Source: Chionoecetes opilio | Lineage: Eukaryota; Arthropoda; Malacostraca; Decapoda; Majidae | DNA: 64,000 bases | Assembly: GCA_016584305.1 (NCBI GenBank) | Contig: JACEEZ010012712.1 | Span: 98,501 to 162,500, forward strand | Direction of reading: 5' to 3' | Shown: positions 44,619-56,723 of the stretch, piece by piece | How positions within the stretch are numbered: the first letter of the stretch is position 1 | Layout: each line of letters begins with the position of its first letter | Position numbers and translations under genes: made by a program | The notes under the pieces: generated by a model | What the model was told of the DNA's origin: nothing | Seen by the model: the letters and a program-made list of their open reading frames with translations, nothing else | Databases searched by the model: none

Positions 44619-45289
44619 GTACCGAGCGTCCGTGTGTCGTGTTGGTTGTTCGTTGGATTCGTTCGTTCGTTGCCATATCCTTGATTAGGTGTGTCATGTC
44701 ATCAGGCTCAGTCAGTCAATCAAAATGTGTTGTGATAATTCTTTACTTTTCCGACCGTTCAAAGGTGATGATGTCCTCTGTATCGTAATCAAAATATCTT
44801 GGCTAATTACATGATCAATATCGTTGCTTTAATAAGTAGCCTAATTGTGTATTGCAATAATTCGCTTCTTGTTTTGTGGTGAAAGATAGATTTGTAATAA
44901 TTGAAGTGTAGCGCTATTCTTTATCACAATTCAAGAAACCGGTAATCAAATTCGTGATTTTCGTTAGATGTTCGACTAGACGATCTTCATCTTTTGGTCA
45001 GACGTACATGTTAGCCTGACAATTCTCGATGCCATATATCTTATGTGTTGAAGTTGTAGGGGTCATTATATATAGATGATGATTTGGGTGGGGAGGATAG
45101 AGGGAAGGGTAGAGGGAAGGGCTTAGTAGAGGGAGGAGAAACTAAGAATGGAAACCTATAAAGTGTTGCATCATAATTAATCCCAAGGCAGTATGCAAGC
45201 CACAGAGCAAGTTGGTTTCCTGCACTTTTAATGTCGAAAATCATCACTAGAAGGCCAGTCTGCCTCCAGGACCTATGATGACCTTGGCT
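44619..45289. other. Downstream region or intron, no gene
   Basis: AT-rich; no ORF with family resemblance. No AATAAA soon after the stop, which fits continued transcription past 44618. Confidence 0.4.
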
Positions 45290-45410
45290 TGTTACAGTGA
45301 GCAGAGCAGATAAGATACTTTGATCCTATCTAGACACTTTGCAAGTACCAACTACAAGGTTATTGTCTATACAAAGCGCCACCACGCCAGGACGAACTTG
45401 GTGGAGCAGA
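45290..45410 (-). mobile_element. tRNA-SINE 3' fragment
   Basis: Reverse complement of the 3' half of the SINE at 32311 (ATAAGATACTTTGATCCTATC, CTTTGCAAGTACCAACTACA). Confidence 0.7.
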
Positions 45411-45479
45411 GCAGAAGTAAAGGAAGAGGGACTTGCTGTTTAATCTTAGAGTTGGAAGCCTTTCAATTGGTGAAGTAGA

Positions 45480-46320
45480 GGATCCCGCCATGCAGTTGTT
45501 ATTGTTGCTGTTGTCATTATTATTATTGTTATTATTATTTTTATTATTATTATTATTAATGTTGTTATTATTATTATTATGACTGTTGATGTTATTGTTT
45601 GAGAGTGTGATTTAGACGGAAGAGTCTGTGGGCCGGCGACTACCATTACTGTGCATGTGTGAGTTAGCCGGGTCTCGTGATAGGTGTTGCATCTCTCCAT
45701 ACAGATTCATACAGACCACTGCAGAAACGGGATTTACCAGAAACGCTCTCGATTTTAATGAAAATTCCGTTATATCGAGCTGTATCAGGAGCTGATAACG
45801 GAAGTTCTATTTAGCGGAAAATTTGATTTATCAGAATTGGCCTTGGCTGAATTATTCCGTTATATCAAGCTCTTACTGTATATGAATGAAGGTTAAGTAG
45901 AGGTGCTAGTGTTAGAGCTTTGGTTCACACATCATAATTGTGTGTCTATACGTTAGAGAGGGACAGAGCAACGCCACCAATCATCAAACGTGGCTTGCTC
46001 GCACATGCCCAGTGATGATGTTAGTCGCCTGCCCACAGCCGATGTAGAGGGGATGCTTACAGTGTTGTTGCCATCACGTGGTGCTATTGCCTCAGTGCTT
46101 GTGATGCATGGCTCATATTTATTATTCATCATAGAATGTAAAATTACAACCTCATTTTGCATGGAAAACAACTTCATCGGTTAACAACTTCTGATCCAGC
46201 AGTTTTGTCCTCTCACAAGAAAGGGACGTAACTTAATTAGTTAAAAAATATATGAACTTAATTGAAACTACATATATCTAATGAATTATAGAACACTTAT
46301 CTAATTTAATTCACGTATTT
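45480..46320. other. AT-rich stretch with (TTA)n and a Tigger-like piece
   Basis: (TTA/TTG)n at 45495-45600; 45725-45885 has GAAACGGGATTTACC, TTCCGTTATATCGAGC and TATCAAGCTCTTACTGTA, resembling a decayed Tigger-type element. No gene seen. Confidence 0.4.
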
Positions 46321-46332
46321 TTGCTTATCCAG

Positions 46333-46513
46333 TGTTGATGGAAAAAGGGATGATGATGACTATGATGATGACTGTGGTGATAACTGTGACAATGATGATA
46401 ACAATGATAGTGAAGATTATCCCTTGTCACAGGTCCTCAAAATATTCTTGGCCATAAGTAATCTACCTGCCATTGATATATTAAGTCCATGGATTCTGTA
46501 TGTCCTTCCATAG
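46333..46513 (+). CDS. Possible extra BTB-ZF exon, Asp/Asn-rich
   Basis: TTTTTGCTTATCCAG|T is a good acceptor. Joined to a donor at 44615 the phase agrees (GT|T) and the frame stays open: VDGKRDDDDYDDDCGDNCDN, then SEDYPLSQ, to a TAG at 46511, or out through CAG|GTCCTC at 46434. It would extend the finger isoform by an acidic tail. The GATGAT composition could also be a decayed microsatellite. Confidence 0.35.
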
Positions 46514-46553
46514 AACATGAATGTGTATAGATGTACCCGTGTCTTAGGATAAT

Positions 46554-47054
46554 TTTGGTCTGCACACTAATTTTGGTCTGCACACTGATTTTGGTCTGCA
46601 CACTAATTTTGGTCTGCACACTAATTTTGGTCTGCACACTAATTTTGGTCAGCACTAATTTTGGTCTGCACACTAATTTTGGTCTGCATACTAATTTTGG
46701 TCTGCACACTAATTTTGGTCTGCACACTAATTTTGGTCTGCACACTAATTTTGGTCTGCACACTAATTTTGGTCTGCACACTAATTTTGGTCTGCACACT
46801 AATTTTGGTCTGCACACTAATTTTGGTCTGCACACTAATTTTGGTCAGCACACTAATTTTGGTCTGCACACTAATTTTGGTCTGCACACTAATTTTGGTC
46901 TGCACACTAATTTTGGTCTGCACACTAATTTTGGTCTGCACACTAATTTTGGTCTGCACACTAATTTTGGTCTGCACACTAATTTTGGTCTGCACACTAA
47001 TTTTGGTCAGCACACTAATTTTGGTCTGCACACTAATTTTGGTCTGCACACTAC
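46554..47054. repeat. 18-bp minisatellite, ~27 copies
   Basis: CACACTAATTTTGGTCTG units, near-perfect, a few with GGTCAG. Multiple of three, so it is open in several frames on both strands (THFGLHTNFG / QTKISV peptides); spurious. Confidence 0.95.
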
Positions 47055-47748
<694 letters not shown>

Positions 47749-48263
47749 GTTCCTTTCGGTTTCATGCACATCCCTTGCCTTCTTTTGTCTCAGGGCTGAC
47801 GGAGGGTTTTTCTAACAAGGTTTTGCTCAAGGTGTCCATCCTAGCATAGTGTACAGGGAGGAGAGGCTTATGTAAGTATTAGTCTGCTGTAGGGAGGATA
47901 GGGCGAGGATTCGAGTCAGCTAGAAAGGGAAACATATATTTACTGTTAATATTTTTTTTTTATCTCATAACTTTTTATTATATATATATATAGGAGTTTT
48001 ATTGCTCCAGGAAGTTATTCTTGCTTAATGTATTTTAGATGGAAGGTAATTCATGCATATCAAATTACCATGTGATGCTTTGTTAAACAGCTTTATATGT
48101 TATGCATATATAATACATATATTTATCTATATATATGGAGGTCATTCTTGTTGCTGATTTCATAGTTTGAATTGTTACTTTTAAATAATTTCTTTTTTTT
48201 AATATGAATAATGATGTACTAATGATCAACAGTGGTTCGGCCACGGTGAAGACACTGATAAAA
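47749..48263. other. AT-rich, no gene
   Basis: No supported coding, a short (TA)n at 47980-47992. Confidence 0.5.
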
Positions 48264-48555
48264 GGCAATACTAGCATAGCGTAGCATAGCATAGGACAGT
48301 CTGGCTCATGAAGTCATAGCATAGGACAGTCTGGCTCATGAAGTCCTAGCATAGAACTGTCTGGCTCATGAAATCATAGCATAGGACAGTCTGGCTCATG
48401 AAGTCATAGCATAGAACTGTCTGGCTCATGAAATCATAGCATAGGACAGTCTGGCTCATGAAATCATAACATAGGACTGTCTGGCTCATGAAGTCATAGC
48501 ATAGAACTGTCTGGCTCATGAAATCATAGCATAGAACTGTTTGGCTCATGAAATA
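48264..48555. repeat. 30-bp minisatellite, ~10 copies
   Basis: CATAGCATAGGACAGTCTGG + CTCATGAAGT with alternating GGACAG/GAACTG variants. Multiple of three, hence a spurious minus-strand frame of repeated MSQTVLCYDF. Confidence 0.93.
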
Positions 48556-49140
48556 AACAACTGAATGGGTTTATTTTTGCACAAGTCAATGAGTTCAGTG
48601 AAAATGAAAAAGAAGAAATCATGAGATGTAGTTGTGTATTTCATGGAGCATTAGTAAATAGTCACTTTATACTTGGTGGTCATGGGTGGCTCAGCGGCTC
48701 AGACACAGGGAAGGTGAGGCGAGGCGAGGGTGTGTGTGCGTGTGTGTGTGTGTTCCCCTCACCATGAACTGTTTGTCACACCTGTCTCATTGCTGTCGTG
48801 GAAGCATTGTACAGTAGCCCAGGTGTTGCTTCATTTCTGTGTACAATGCAATACCGAGCACGTCGATGTTTTCTGTACTCTAGTGTTCCGTTGCTCCCCG
48901 TGCTTCACTCCGGTGTTCCTTTTTAATGGTCTGTGTGTCCTATCAGTGATTGAGTGTTTGTGGCACGCTCGCTCGCTCCACAATAGGTAAAGAGGAACGA
49001 ATATGTCAGGAAAATAAGCAAAAAAACTGTCCGTTTCTTCTTTGTTGTTGTGCATTTGGCTTCCATTCAGGAATTTGTCCGAAGCTGACGTGTCGATTCG
49101 GTTTTGTAAATGTGACGTTTATATTTTATACCCGCTGGTC
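48556..49140. other. No supported gene
   Basis: A short (GT)n at 48729-48752. Frames here lack family resemblance. Confidence 0.5.
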
Positions 49141-49353
49141 TTAACCCCTTCACGCCCAGATCTTTCCTTTGCTATAAAAAAATGGTATGATATTAGCCAT
49201 AAAATTAAGACAAGTAACTGAATATACCAAATTAGTTAGTGGACAAGGATACTAAACAGGTCACATCCAGAAAATATTGCTTCTATTCACTAAAAATCGT
49301 CTAAATGGACCCAAATAACAATGGAAATTACGTTCTGGGTCTCAAGGGGTTAA
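49141..49353. mobile_element. piggyBac-like MITE, copy 5
   Basis: TTAA|CCCCTTCACGCCCAGATC to CTGGGTCTCAAGGGG|TTAA, 213 bp, both TTAA intact. A useful reference copy for the family. Confidence 0.88.
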
Positions 49354-49696
49354 AGTGTGCAAGCTTTTTTCCGCTGTCTGGTTAGATAGCGTAATTGTCC
49401 TGCAAGTAACATGGCATATAGATTGCTGTATAGAATTGCTCAAAGATTATAACATATGGAAATAAGATAAGGGAGCATTGTATACCTAATGTGTACTAGC
49501 AATACAACAAATACCTGAATGCAGTGTGTACGTATGTGTGATTTCGCCGTTGTTCTAAGGGATGAAGTTGACGCAGAAAATCGCAAACAGATTCTTTCAA
49601 ATGCTAAGAAAATCATCCACACCTGAAACGAATTTTTTTTTAATGTCTTAAGATTTTCTCCCCAGCAACATAAGAGTGAAGTAAAAAGAAGCAGTA

Positions 49697-49778
49697 CAGG
49701 GAGGTCCCGTTATACGAGCATTCGGTATACGAGACATCTAACATCAACCTAACTGCTCGTATCTTCGGGACCTCCCTG
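49697..49778. mobile_element. 82-bp micro-MITE
   Basis: CAGGGAGGTCCCGTTATACG to CGTATCTTCGGGACCTCCCTG, TA on both sides; almost entirely terminal repeats. Confidence 0.8.
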
Positions 49779-50395
49779 TATATGACTTTATTTTTGTGTG
49801 TGCGATGATATTTGCTGTGTGATTTACGACTATAAAAGAGAAAAAAACATAGCAACATCCCAAGGCGAATCACAGAAAGCCAAGATCTGAACAGTGAGAA
49901 CATTCTTGCTTTTTATATTGTGACAATCCGTCTCTCCCTCCGTCCGAACGCTTGTTTTATCTTTTTAAAACGCAGGGAAAAAGATGAAAACTAACCTAGA
50001 CCAAATTCTCTTAACTATAATTTGTCTCTTTTCTAGTAACTCTGACGTAGGAACATTGAGTCTTGGCCAACTTGTAAACAATATAAGATTCTTTAGTAAA
50101 CAACACTGCCACTTTATTTTATATCCAATACGTACGTGCAGGTTATATGATTGCTTGAGGGTGGAAGGTGTTGAAACGAGCCCCATCACAAGCTCTCTGC
50201 CAATCCCCCTCTTATTAACTCACAAGGGTATTCTCACTACTTTTTAGCAATATTCTTCCTTAGCATAACTTCCCGTCTTCTTGTTTTTCATTATACTTGT
50301 TACTAAGTTGGTTTCATTGTTGAATAAATGGTTTGATGGTTTGTTATGGTTTCAGTCTCCCTCTGGTAATGTATTATGTTCTTATGATATTCTTG
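49779..50395. other. No supported gene
   Basis: AT-rich with no repeated family recognised and no splice-supported coding. Confidence 0.45.
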
Positions 50396-51006
50396 TTAAC
50401 CCCTTCACGCCCAGATCTTACCTCTGCTATAAAAAATTGTATGTTGTTAGCCATAAAATTACGAAAAGTAACTGAATATACCAAATTTGTTAGTCGACAA
50501 GGATATTAAGCAGGTCATAGCTATAAAATATTGCTTATACAGTAAAACCTCTCGTATTCGGACCCTCATTATTCGGACCTTTTTTTTTTTCTATTTTTTT
50601 AGGGGTCGAAATTTCCTAGCTATATATACACCTAGAATATATTTTTTTTTTTTTTTTTTTAGTGGTCGACATTTCCTAGCTATATAATTCATATTTTTTA
50701 TTTTTATTTATTTTTATTTTTTTATTTTTTTTAGTGGTCGAAATTTCTTAGCTATATAATTTAGATTTAAAATTATTATTATTTTTTTTTTTTTTAAGTG
50801 GTCGAAATTTCCTAGCTATATATATATACACCTAGAATTTTTTTTTTTTTTTTACACATCCCCCCCATTATTCGGATCCTTGCATTACTCGGACCACTCC
50901 TTGGCCCAATTAGTCCGAATATGAGAGGGTTTACTGTATGCACTAAAAATCGTCTAATGGTGACTAAATTACAATGGAAATTATGTTCTGGGCCTCAAGG
51001 GGTTAA
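50396..51006. mobile_element. piggyBac-like MITE, copy 6, split by a pogo-like MITE
   Basis: TTAA at 50396-50399 and 51003-51006. The pogo-like MITE 50540-50936 lies inside with TA on both sides (50538-50539, 50937-50938); the joined halves give a normal ~212-bp copy. Confidence 0.87.
50540..50936. mobile_element. pogo-like MITE, CTCTCGTATTCGGA copy
   Basis: CAGTAAAACCTCTCGTATTC to ATGAGAGGGTTTACTG. Four internal GTCGAAATTTCCTAGCTAT-type blocks separated by T runs show internal tandem growth. Confidence 0.87.
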
Positions 51007-51274
51007 GTAAGGAAATTAGTAAACTTATTCAATAGGGCCAGAATATTATTTTTTGGGGAAATCTTTGACATCTGATGTACCATTGACCTATACGTTTTGA
51101 AAGTTAGCTTTATTGTGAGTCAAGGAATTGCTGCGTATCTCTTATTTAATCATTTTAGATATTGTTTCCTACTGACTGTGAGTAACGTGGCGATAAATAC
51201 AGCACTTCTATTACTAACATTATTCTATCACAGAAGTTACTTTGTTGGTAATAATTGTCATATTGTCTTAAAAT

Positions 51275-51415
51275 AATAGGGGGCTTTAAAAGGAGGCTGG
51301 ATAATTTCATGGATGGGGATAAAAGGTGGATGTAGGCAGTATTAAGTAACATGAACTACCACGTGTAAGTCTCGCGGCCTCTTGTAGCTTCCTTTCTACT
51401 TATGTTCTGATGTAA
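51275..51415 (+). mobile_element. LINE 3'-end fragment
   Basis: GGCTTTAAAAGGAGGCTGGA through GGCCTCTTGTAGCTTCCTT, sense orientation, the last ~140 bp of the family. Confidence 0.75.
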
Positions 51416-51421
51416 TTCTCC

Positions 51422-51634
51422 TTAACCCCTTGAGACCCAGAACGTAATTTTCATTGTAATATGACTACCATTAAACGATTTTTAGTGATTATAAGCAATA
51501 TTTTATAGATATAACCTGTTTAGTATCCTTGTCAACTAACTAATTTGGTATATTCAGTTACTTTTCGTTATTTTTATGGCTAACAATATACAATTCCTTA
51601 TAGCAAAGGGAAGATCTGGGTGTGAAGGGGTTAA
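51422..51634. mobile_element. piggyBac-like MITE, copy 7 (reverse)
   Basis: 213 bp with both TTAA intact, seven bases after the LINE end. Confidence 0.87.
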
Positions 51635-51788
51635 GGCCGCACCCTCCACCCTTAATTACATACTCCTCGGTTTTGTCTCCTAATTTGAAACACTTTCCTG
51701 GATTATTGATCTTTAAAAATGCATTCTATTTCAGCAGCTTAACTGTCAAAATGGAAAATGTTCATATTCTAAGTCAAATGATATAGCC

Positions 51789-52269
51789 TACCGTAGATAA
51801 CAGTAAAGTCGCCACCTGCAGTCATGTCGCCAGATGCCAAATATTACGAATTATAGCATCACTACTGATTTTTATGTGCCACTGAAGATGATACACAGTA
51901 GTTTATATCATGACTGTATAATCTACTCTGTTTCAGCGTTGTTTTATGCTTTGTAGCTGCAAGTATAGACGGTTTCAAATTTCACTACGCGTTTTTTTTT
52001 TTCGGGCGACGACGACAGCGGTACGGCACTCGGTAAATAACACTAGATGGCGACTCTACTGTTGGTAGCCACTTTGTAGATATTTTTGTCATTTGTTCAT
52101 TTATAGCCATAATATGACACAGATGAAGACACAAACTGACACAGACTCTCCAGGTAGCCCCTTCTAATTTTACTGAAATCATGGATGTAGAAATGTAAAT
52201 ATTAACGCCACCAGACGTCTGTAAACAGAAAAAAAAGTTGTCCTGGCGACTTTACTGTTATCTACGGTA
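51789..52269. mobile_element. 'CCGTAGATAACAGTAAAGTCGCC' MITE
   Basis: 481 bp between TA borders. Ends CCGTAGATAACAGTAAAGTC and GACTTTACTGTTATCTACGG are exact complements. Related to the AACACTATAGTCGCC family by the shared CACTACTG..TATGTGCCACTGAAGA block. Confidence 0.85.
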
Positions 52270-52720
52270 GCACCAGAAAACAAAAGAACCCAGTTGGTAG
52301 AAGAAAGTAACCCCCAGAACAAGGCTTACAATCATGGAGCAGCTCAGGAAATCAAAATCAAAGCAAGAGCAATCAGATCAAGGGCGTAGCCAGAGGGGGG
52401 GGCCAATGGGTCATGGCCCCCCCCAATTCAACACATCTACTTTAGGAGTGTATGGTATAATTTCATCAATTTTACTATATTGAATATCATGCAAAGAACC
52501 AATTGAAATGACCCCCCATAGGGCTCAATATGCCCCAAATTAAGTCATATCTTCAAAAATATTCTCTGGGGGGCTTACAGCACCTCCCAGACCCCCAGCT
52601 GATTAAGGCACCCACCCCTCAACCATCATTGGGAGGTGGCCCCCCCCAATTATTTTTCCTGGCTACGCCCTTGAATCAGATCAAAGGAAAATTATAGATA
52701 TACGAGTGCGGCGATCATAA

Positions 52721-52933
52721 TTAACCCCTTGAGACCCAGAACGTAATTTCCATTGTAATCTAGCTACCATTAGACGATTTTTAGTGAATATAAGCAATAT
52801 TTTATAGATATGACCTGTTTAGTATCCTTGTCGACTAACTAATTTGGTATATTAAGTGACCTTTCGTAATTCTATGGCTAACAACAGACGATTTTTTTTA
52901 TAGCAAAGGAAAATCTGGGTGTGAAGGGGTTAA
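52721..52933. mobile_element. piggyBac-like MITE, copy 8 (reverse)
   Basis: 213 bp, both TTAA intact; duplicated with its flanks as the copy at 55810. Confidence 0.87.
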
Positions 52934-53137
52934 TATCACAAAACCATGGGGGGGGTGTGGGGGGGGGGGCTATACATGATTGCTGCCCCCTCACGCCCTG
53001 TTAGTCCTACGCTTATGGAATGAATAAGGGAAATGGGAGAATTCAACGAAGAAGGTAGAATAACAATGGAGCTATGAAATTGATTAATGGATCAAGGAAA
53101 AAAATATATATAGTAAGGCGACCGTAACAAATATCAC

Positions 53138-53805
53138 TACCGTAGATAACAGTGAAGTCGCCACCTGCAGTCATGTCGCCAGCCGCCAAATATTACGAAT
53201 TATAGCATCACTACTGATTTTTATGTGCCACTGAAGATGTTACACAGTAGTTAATATTATGACTGTATAATCTACCCTGTTTCAGCGTTGTTTTATGCTT
53301 TGTATCTGCAAATATAACTGTTGCGCATTTTGCATCTCACGTTTTTCTTCGCGCAACGACAGACAGTAGCTCATCACCTTTCGGGTGGCAGGACACAAGA
53401 CATTCCAGATCTTTCAAACTTGAATAAAATTTGCTTTCACGTTGGCAGAGGAATTTTTATATATCCAAGCATCTTCCGTAGGTAATATATATAGAGACTT
53501 GTTTTACTTTACCTCTAATTTCCCTTTATTCCCCAGAGTGGCGACTCAACTGTTGGGTTAAAATACTAGCTGGCGACTTTACTGTAGTAGGTATAGCAAG
53601 GTCGCCACTCGGTTTTATTTTTGTAATTTGTTCATTTATAGCCCTAATATGACACAGATGAAGACACAAAATGACACAGACTTTCCAGATAGACCCTTCT
53701 AACTTTCCTGAAATCATGGATGTACAAATGTAAGTATTAACGCCACCACACGTTTGTAAATAACAAAGAAACGTTGAACTGGCGTCTTGACTGTTATCTA
53801 CGGTA
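53138..53805. mobile_element. CCGTAGATAACAG MITE, longer copy
   Basis: CCGTAGATAACAGTGAAGTC to GACTGTTATCTACGG with TA borders; about 190 bp of extra sequence in the middle (53340-53560). Confidence 0.78.
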
Positions 53806-54453
53806 AAAGTTGGAGACTATGAAACCATGTCTGGCCCCACTCCCATCTGAAAAAGTTGGGGGCCAGTAATGGTATATAGGCCCCCTCCCCCCCCTTTTAT
53901 TTTTCTCTGTAGACCTTTATGCAATATATCATTATTAGTATTTATATCATTATTATTATCAGTTATTATCATTATTATTATCATCATTATTGTTGTTATT
54001 ATTGTTACAACGGTATAGATATTACTGCTATTATTATTTTTTTTTATTGTTATAACTAATATTATCATTATCAAAATTACCATTTTTATCATTATTATAA
54101 CATTATTATCATTACTACCAGAATTTACACGTGATAAATAAGTAAGGTGTTATGCTTAGGAAGACAATCAGAATGGCTTCGTACATATAACACAGTGTTT
54201 ATAACTCTTTCTCTTTCTCTCTCTGAGTTTGATTGAAATTGGGACAGAAATGGCGGAGCCTTAGCTGTACAGACAGACGGACGGACGGACGGTCAGACAG
54301 ACGAACATTCGGTGCATTATAGTAAGGAGTGGGAGGGCCATATACCGCTACTATATGGACCGGAACCTTTTGGTAGAGCACAGTGTCTCACATCTTATAT
54401 TCATTATACTAAAAAATAAATTGAAAATTATCTAGTAAAAATTTCAAGATCTC
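53806..54453. other. No gene; (ATT)n and short repeats
   Basis: C run at 53881-53896, (ATT/ATC)n at 53930-54115, and an ACGGACGG run at 54280-54295. Confidence 0.5.
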
Positions 54454-54700
54454 TACCGTAGATAGCACTAAAGTCGCCAGGACAACGTTTTTTTTATTTA
54501 CAGACGTGTGGTGGTGTTAATACTTACATTTCTACATTCATGATTTCAGGCAAGTTAGAAGGGGCTATCTAGAGAGTCTGTGTCATTTTGTGTCTTCATC
54601 TGTGTCATAGTATAGCTATTAATGAACAAATTACAAAAATAAAATCGAGTGGCGACGTTGGTAATGGAGCTACACTAAGGTCGCCATCTAATGTTTATTT
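54454..54700. mobile_element. CCGTAGATAACAG MITE, partial
   Basis: Begins TA|CCGTAGATAGCACTAAAGTC, runs through the TGATTTCAGGCAAGTTAGAA part and ends near 54700; the other half is missing. Confidence 0.65.
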
Positions 54701-54759
54701 ATTGAGTGTGTTATTTTCTTTTTTTTTGGGCTCAATTAAATTTTCCTTTTGAAAAAATC

Positions 54760-56225
54760 TTTAAAGGGTTCCCATCCCCCCTTATTAAATATGGTTTTTC
54801 TTTTTTTAAAAATTTTTCCTGATTAGTTTTAAAATGCTTCATTTCGCAGTTATGCAAAATGGAAAAATGCATACTAAAAATTATGCCACGTAGATACCAG
54901 TAGTCGCCACCTGCAGTCGTCCCAATGCCATATTACGATTATAGCATCACTACGATTTTATGTGCCACTGAGTGATCACAGTATTTTATCATGACTGTAT
55001 AATCTTCTGTTTTCCGTTGTTTTATGCTTTGTAGCTGCAAGTATAGACGTTTCAAATTTCACTACGCGTTTTTTTTTCGGGCGACGACGACAGCGGTACG
55101 ACACTCGGTAAATAACACTAGATGGCGACTCTACTGTTGGTAGCCACTTTGTAGATATTTTTGTCATTTGTTCATTTATAGCCATAATATGACACAGATG
55201 AAGACACAAAATGACACACACTCTCCAGGTAGCCCCTTCTAATTTTACTGAAATCATGGATGTAGAAATGTAAGTATTAACGCCACCAGACGTCTGTAAA
55301 CAGAAAAAAAAGTTGTCCTGGCGACTTTACTGTTATCTACGGTAGCACCAGAAAACAAAAGAACCCAGTTGGTAGAAGAAAGTAACCCCCAGAACAAGGC
55401 TTACAATCATGGAGCAGCTCAGGAAATCAAAATCAAAGCAAGAGCAATCAGATCAAGGGCGTAGCCAGACGGGGGGGCCAATGGGGCCATGGCCCCCCCC
55501 AATTCAACACATCTACTTTAGGAGTGTATGGTATAATTTCATCAATTTTACTATATTGAATATCATGCAAAGAACCAATTTAAATGACCCCCCATAGGGC
55601 TCAATATGCCTCAAATTAAGTCATATCTTCAAAAATATTCTCTGGGGGGCTTACAGCACCTCCCAGACCCCCAGCTGATAAGACTCGCTTCGCTCGCCAC
55701 CCACCCCTCAACCATCATTGGGAGGTGGCCCCCCCCAATTATTTTTCCTGGCTACGCCCTTGAATCAGATCAAAGGAAAATTATAGATATACGAGTGCGG
55801 CGATCATAATTAACCCCTTGAGACCCAGAACGTAATTTCCATTGTAATCTAGCTACCATTAGACGATTTTTAGTGAATATAAGCAATATTTTATAGATAT
55901 GACCTGTTTAGTATCCTTGTCGACTAACTAATTTGGTATATTAAGTGACCTTTCGTAATTCTATGGCTAACAACAGACGATTTTTTTTATAGCAAAGGAA
56001 AATCTGGGTGTGAAGGGGTTAATATCACAAAACCATGGGGTGGGGGGGTGGGGGGGGGGCTATACATGATTGCTGCCCCCTCACGCCCTGTTAGTCTTAC
56101 GCTTATGGAATGAATAAGGGAAATGGGAGAATTAAACGGAGAAGGTAGAATAACAATGGAGCTATGAAATTGATTAATGGATCAAAGAAAAAAATATATA
56201 TAGTAAGGCGACCTTAACAAATATT
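54760..56225. repeat. Segmental duplication, copy 2
   Basis: Copy of 51640-53135. From 55040 on it is ~98% identical by eye; 54720-55035 instead differs by many 1-3-base deletions. It contains a CCGTAGATAACAG MITE (about 54888-55345) and piggyBac-like MITE copy 9 at 55810-56022. Confidence 0.9.
55810..56022. mobile_element. piggyBac-like MITE, copy 9 (reverse)
   Basis: 213 bp, TTAA intact; the duplicate of copy 8. Confidence 0.87.
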
Positions 56226-56243
56226 ATAAATAAATACTACTAC

Positions 56244-56398
56244 TGTATATCATCTTCAGTGGCACATACACAGCAGTAGTGATGCTATAATTCATAATAT
56301 TTGGCGGCTGGCGACATTATTGCAGCTGGCGACTAAAGTGTTACCTACGGTAGACTGGACTAAGCCCTCAATGTTTCAAGATCCTAAATACGCCCCTG

Positions 56399-56435
<37 letters not shown>

Positions 56436-56640
56436 TAGTAGTAATATAAGTATACTAGTAATAGTAGTAGTTTTAGCAGTCAATGTTGTCGTTATTCTAT
56501 CAGTAGTATTTCCAGTTACAGTATACAGCAGTAGTAACAATAGTAGCATCAGCAGCAGCTATTGTGAGACAGAGGCAGCAGTAGCAGATGCAGCGGCAGC
56601 AGGATCAGCAGTAATGTTATGGCGGCAGTGATCGGGGAGG
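56244..56640. repeat. Half MITE followed by (AGT)n and (CAG)n
   Basis: The right half of the CCGTAGATAACAG family ends ACCTACGGTA at 56352. (AGT)n at 56399-56450 and CAG-rich sequence to 56630 follow, immediately before the RPB5-like ORF. Confidence 0.75.
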
Positions 56641-56723
56641 TGCAGAGGTGAGCCTGGAGTTAGGAAGTGTGTCATGCAGGTTCCAAGATGTGTTAGATCC
56701 AAGCTGGTTTACTGATTTTTCGC

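Larger units (their letters stand above)
51640..53135. repeat. Segmental duplication, copy 1
   Basis: Matches 54760-56225 with an offset of 3,075 bp in the middle (ATCATGGAGCAGCTCAGGAA at 52331 and 55406). It carries a TCGCC MITE, a 'GGGCGTAGCCAGA' dispersed repeat and piggyBac-like MITE copy 8 in identical order. Confidence 0.9.

Noticed and set aside
48730..48990. 86-codon Cys/Val-rich ORF
   Set aside because: Starts in a (GT)n tract; no resemblance to known proteins.
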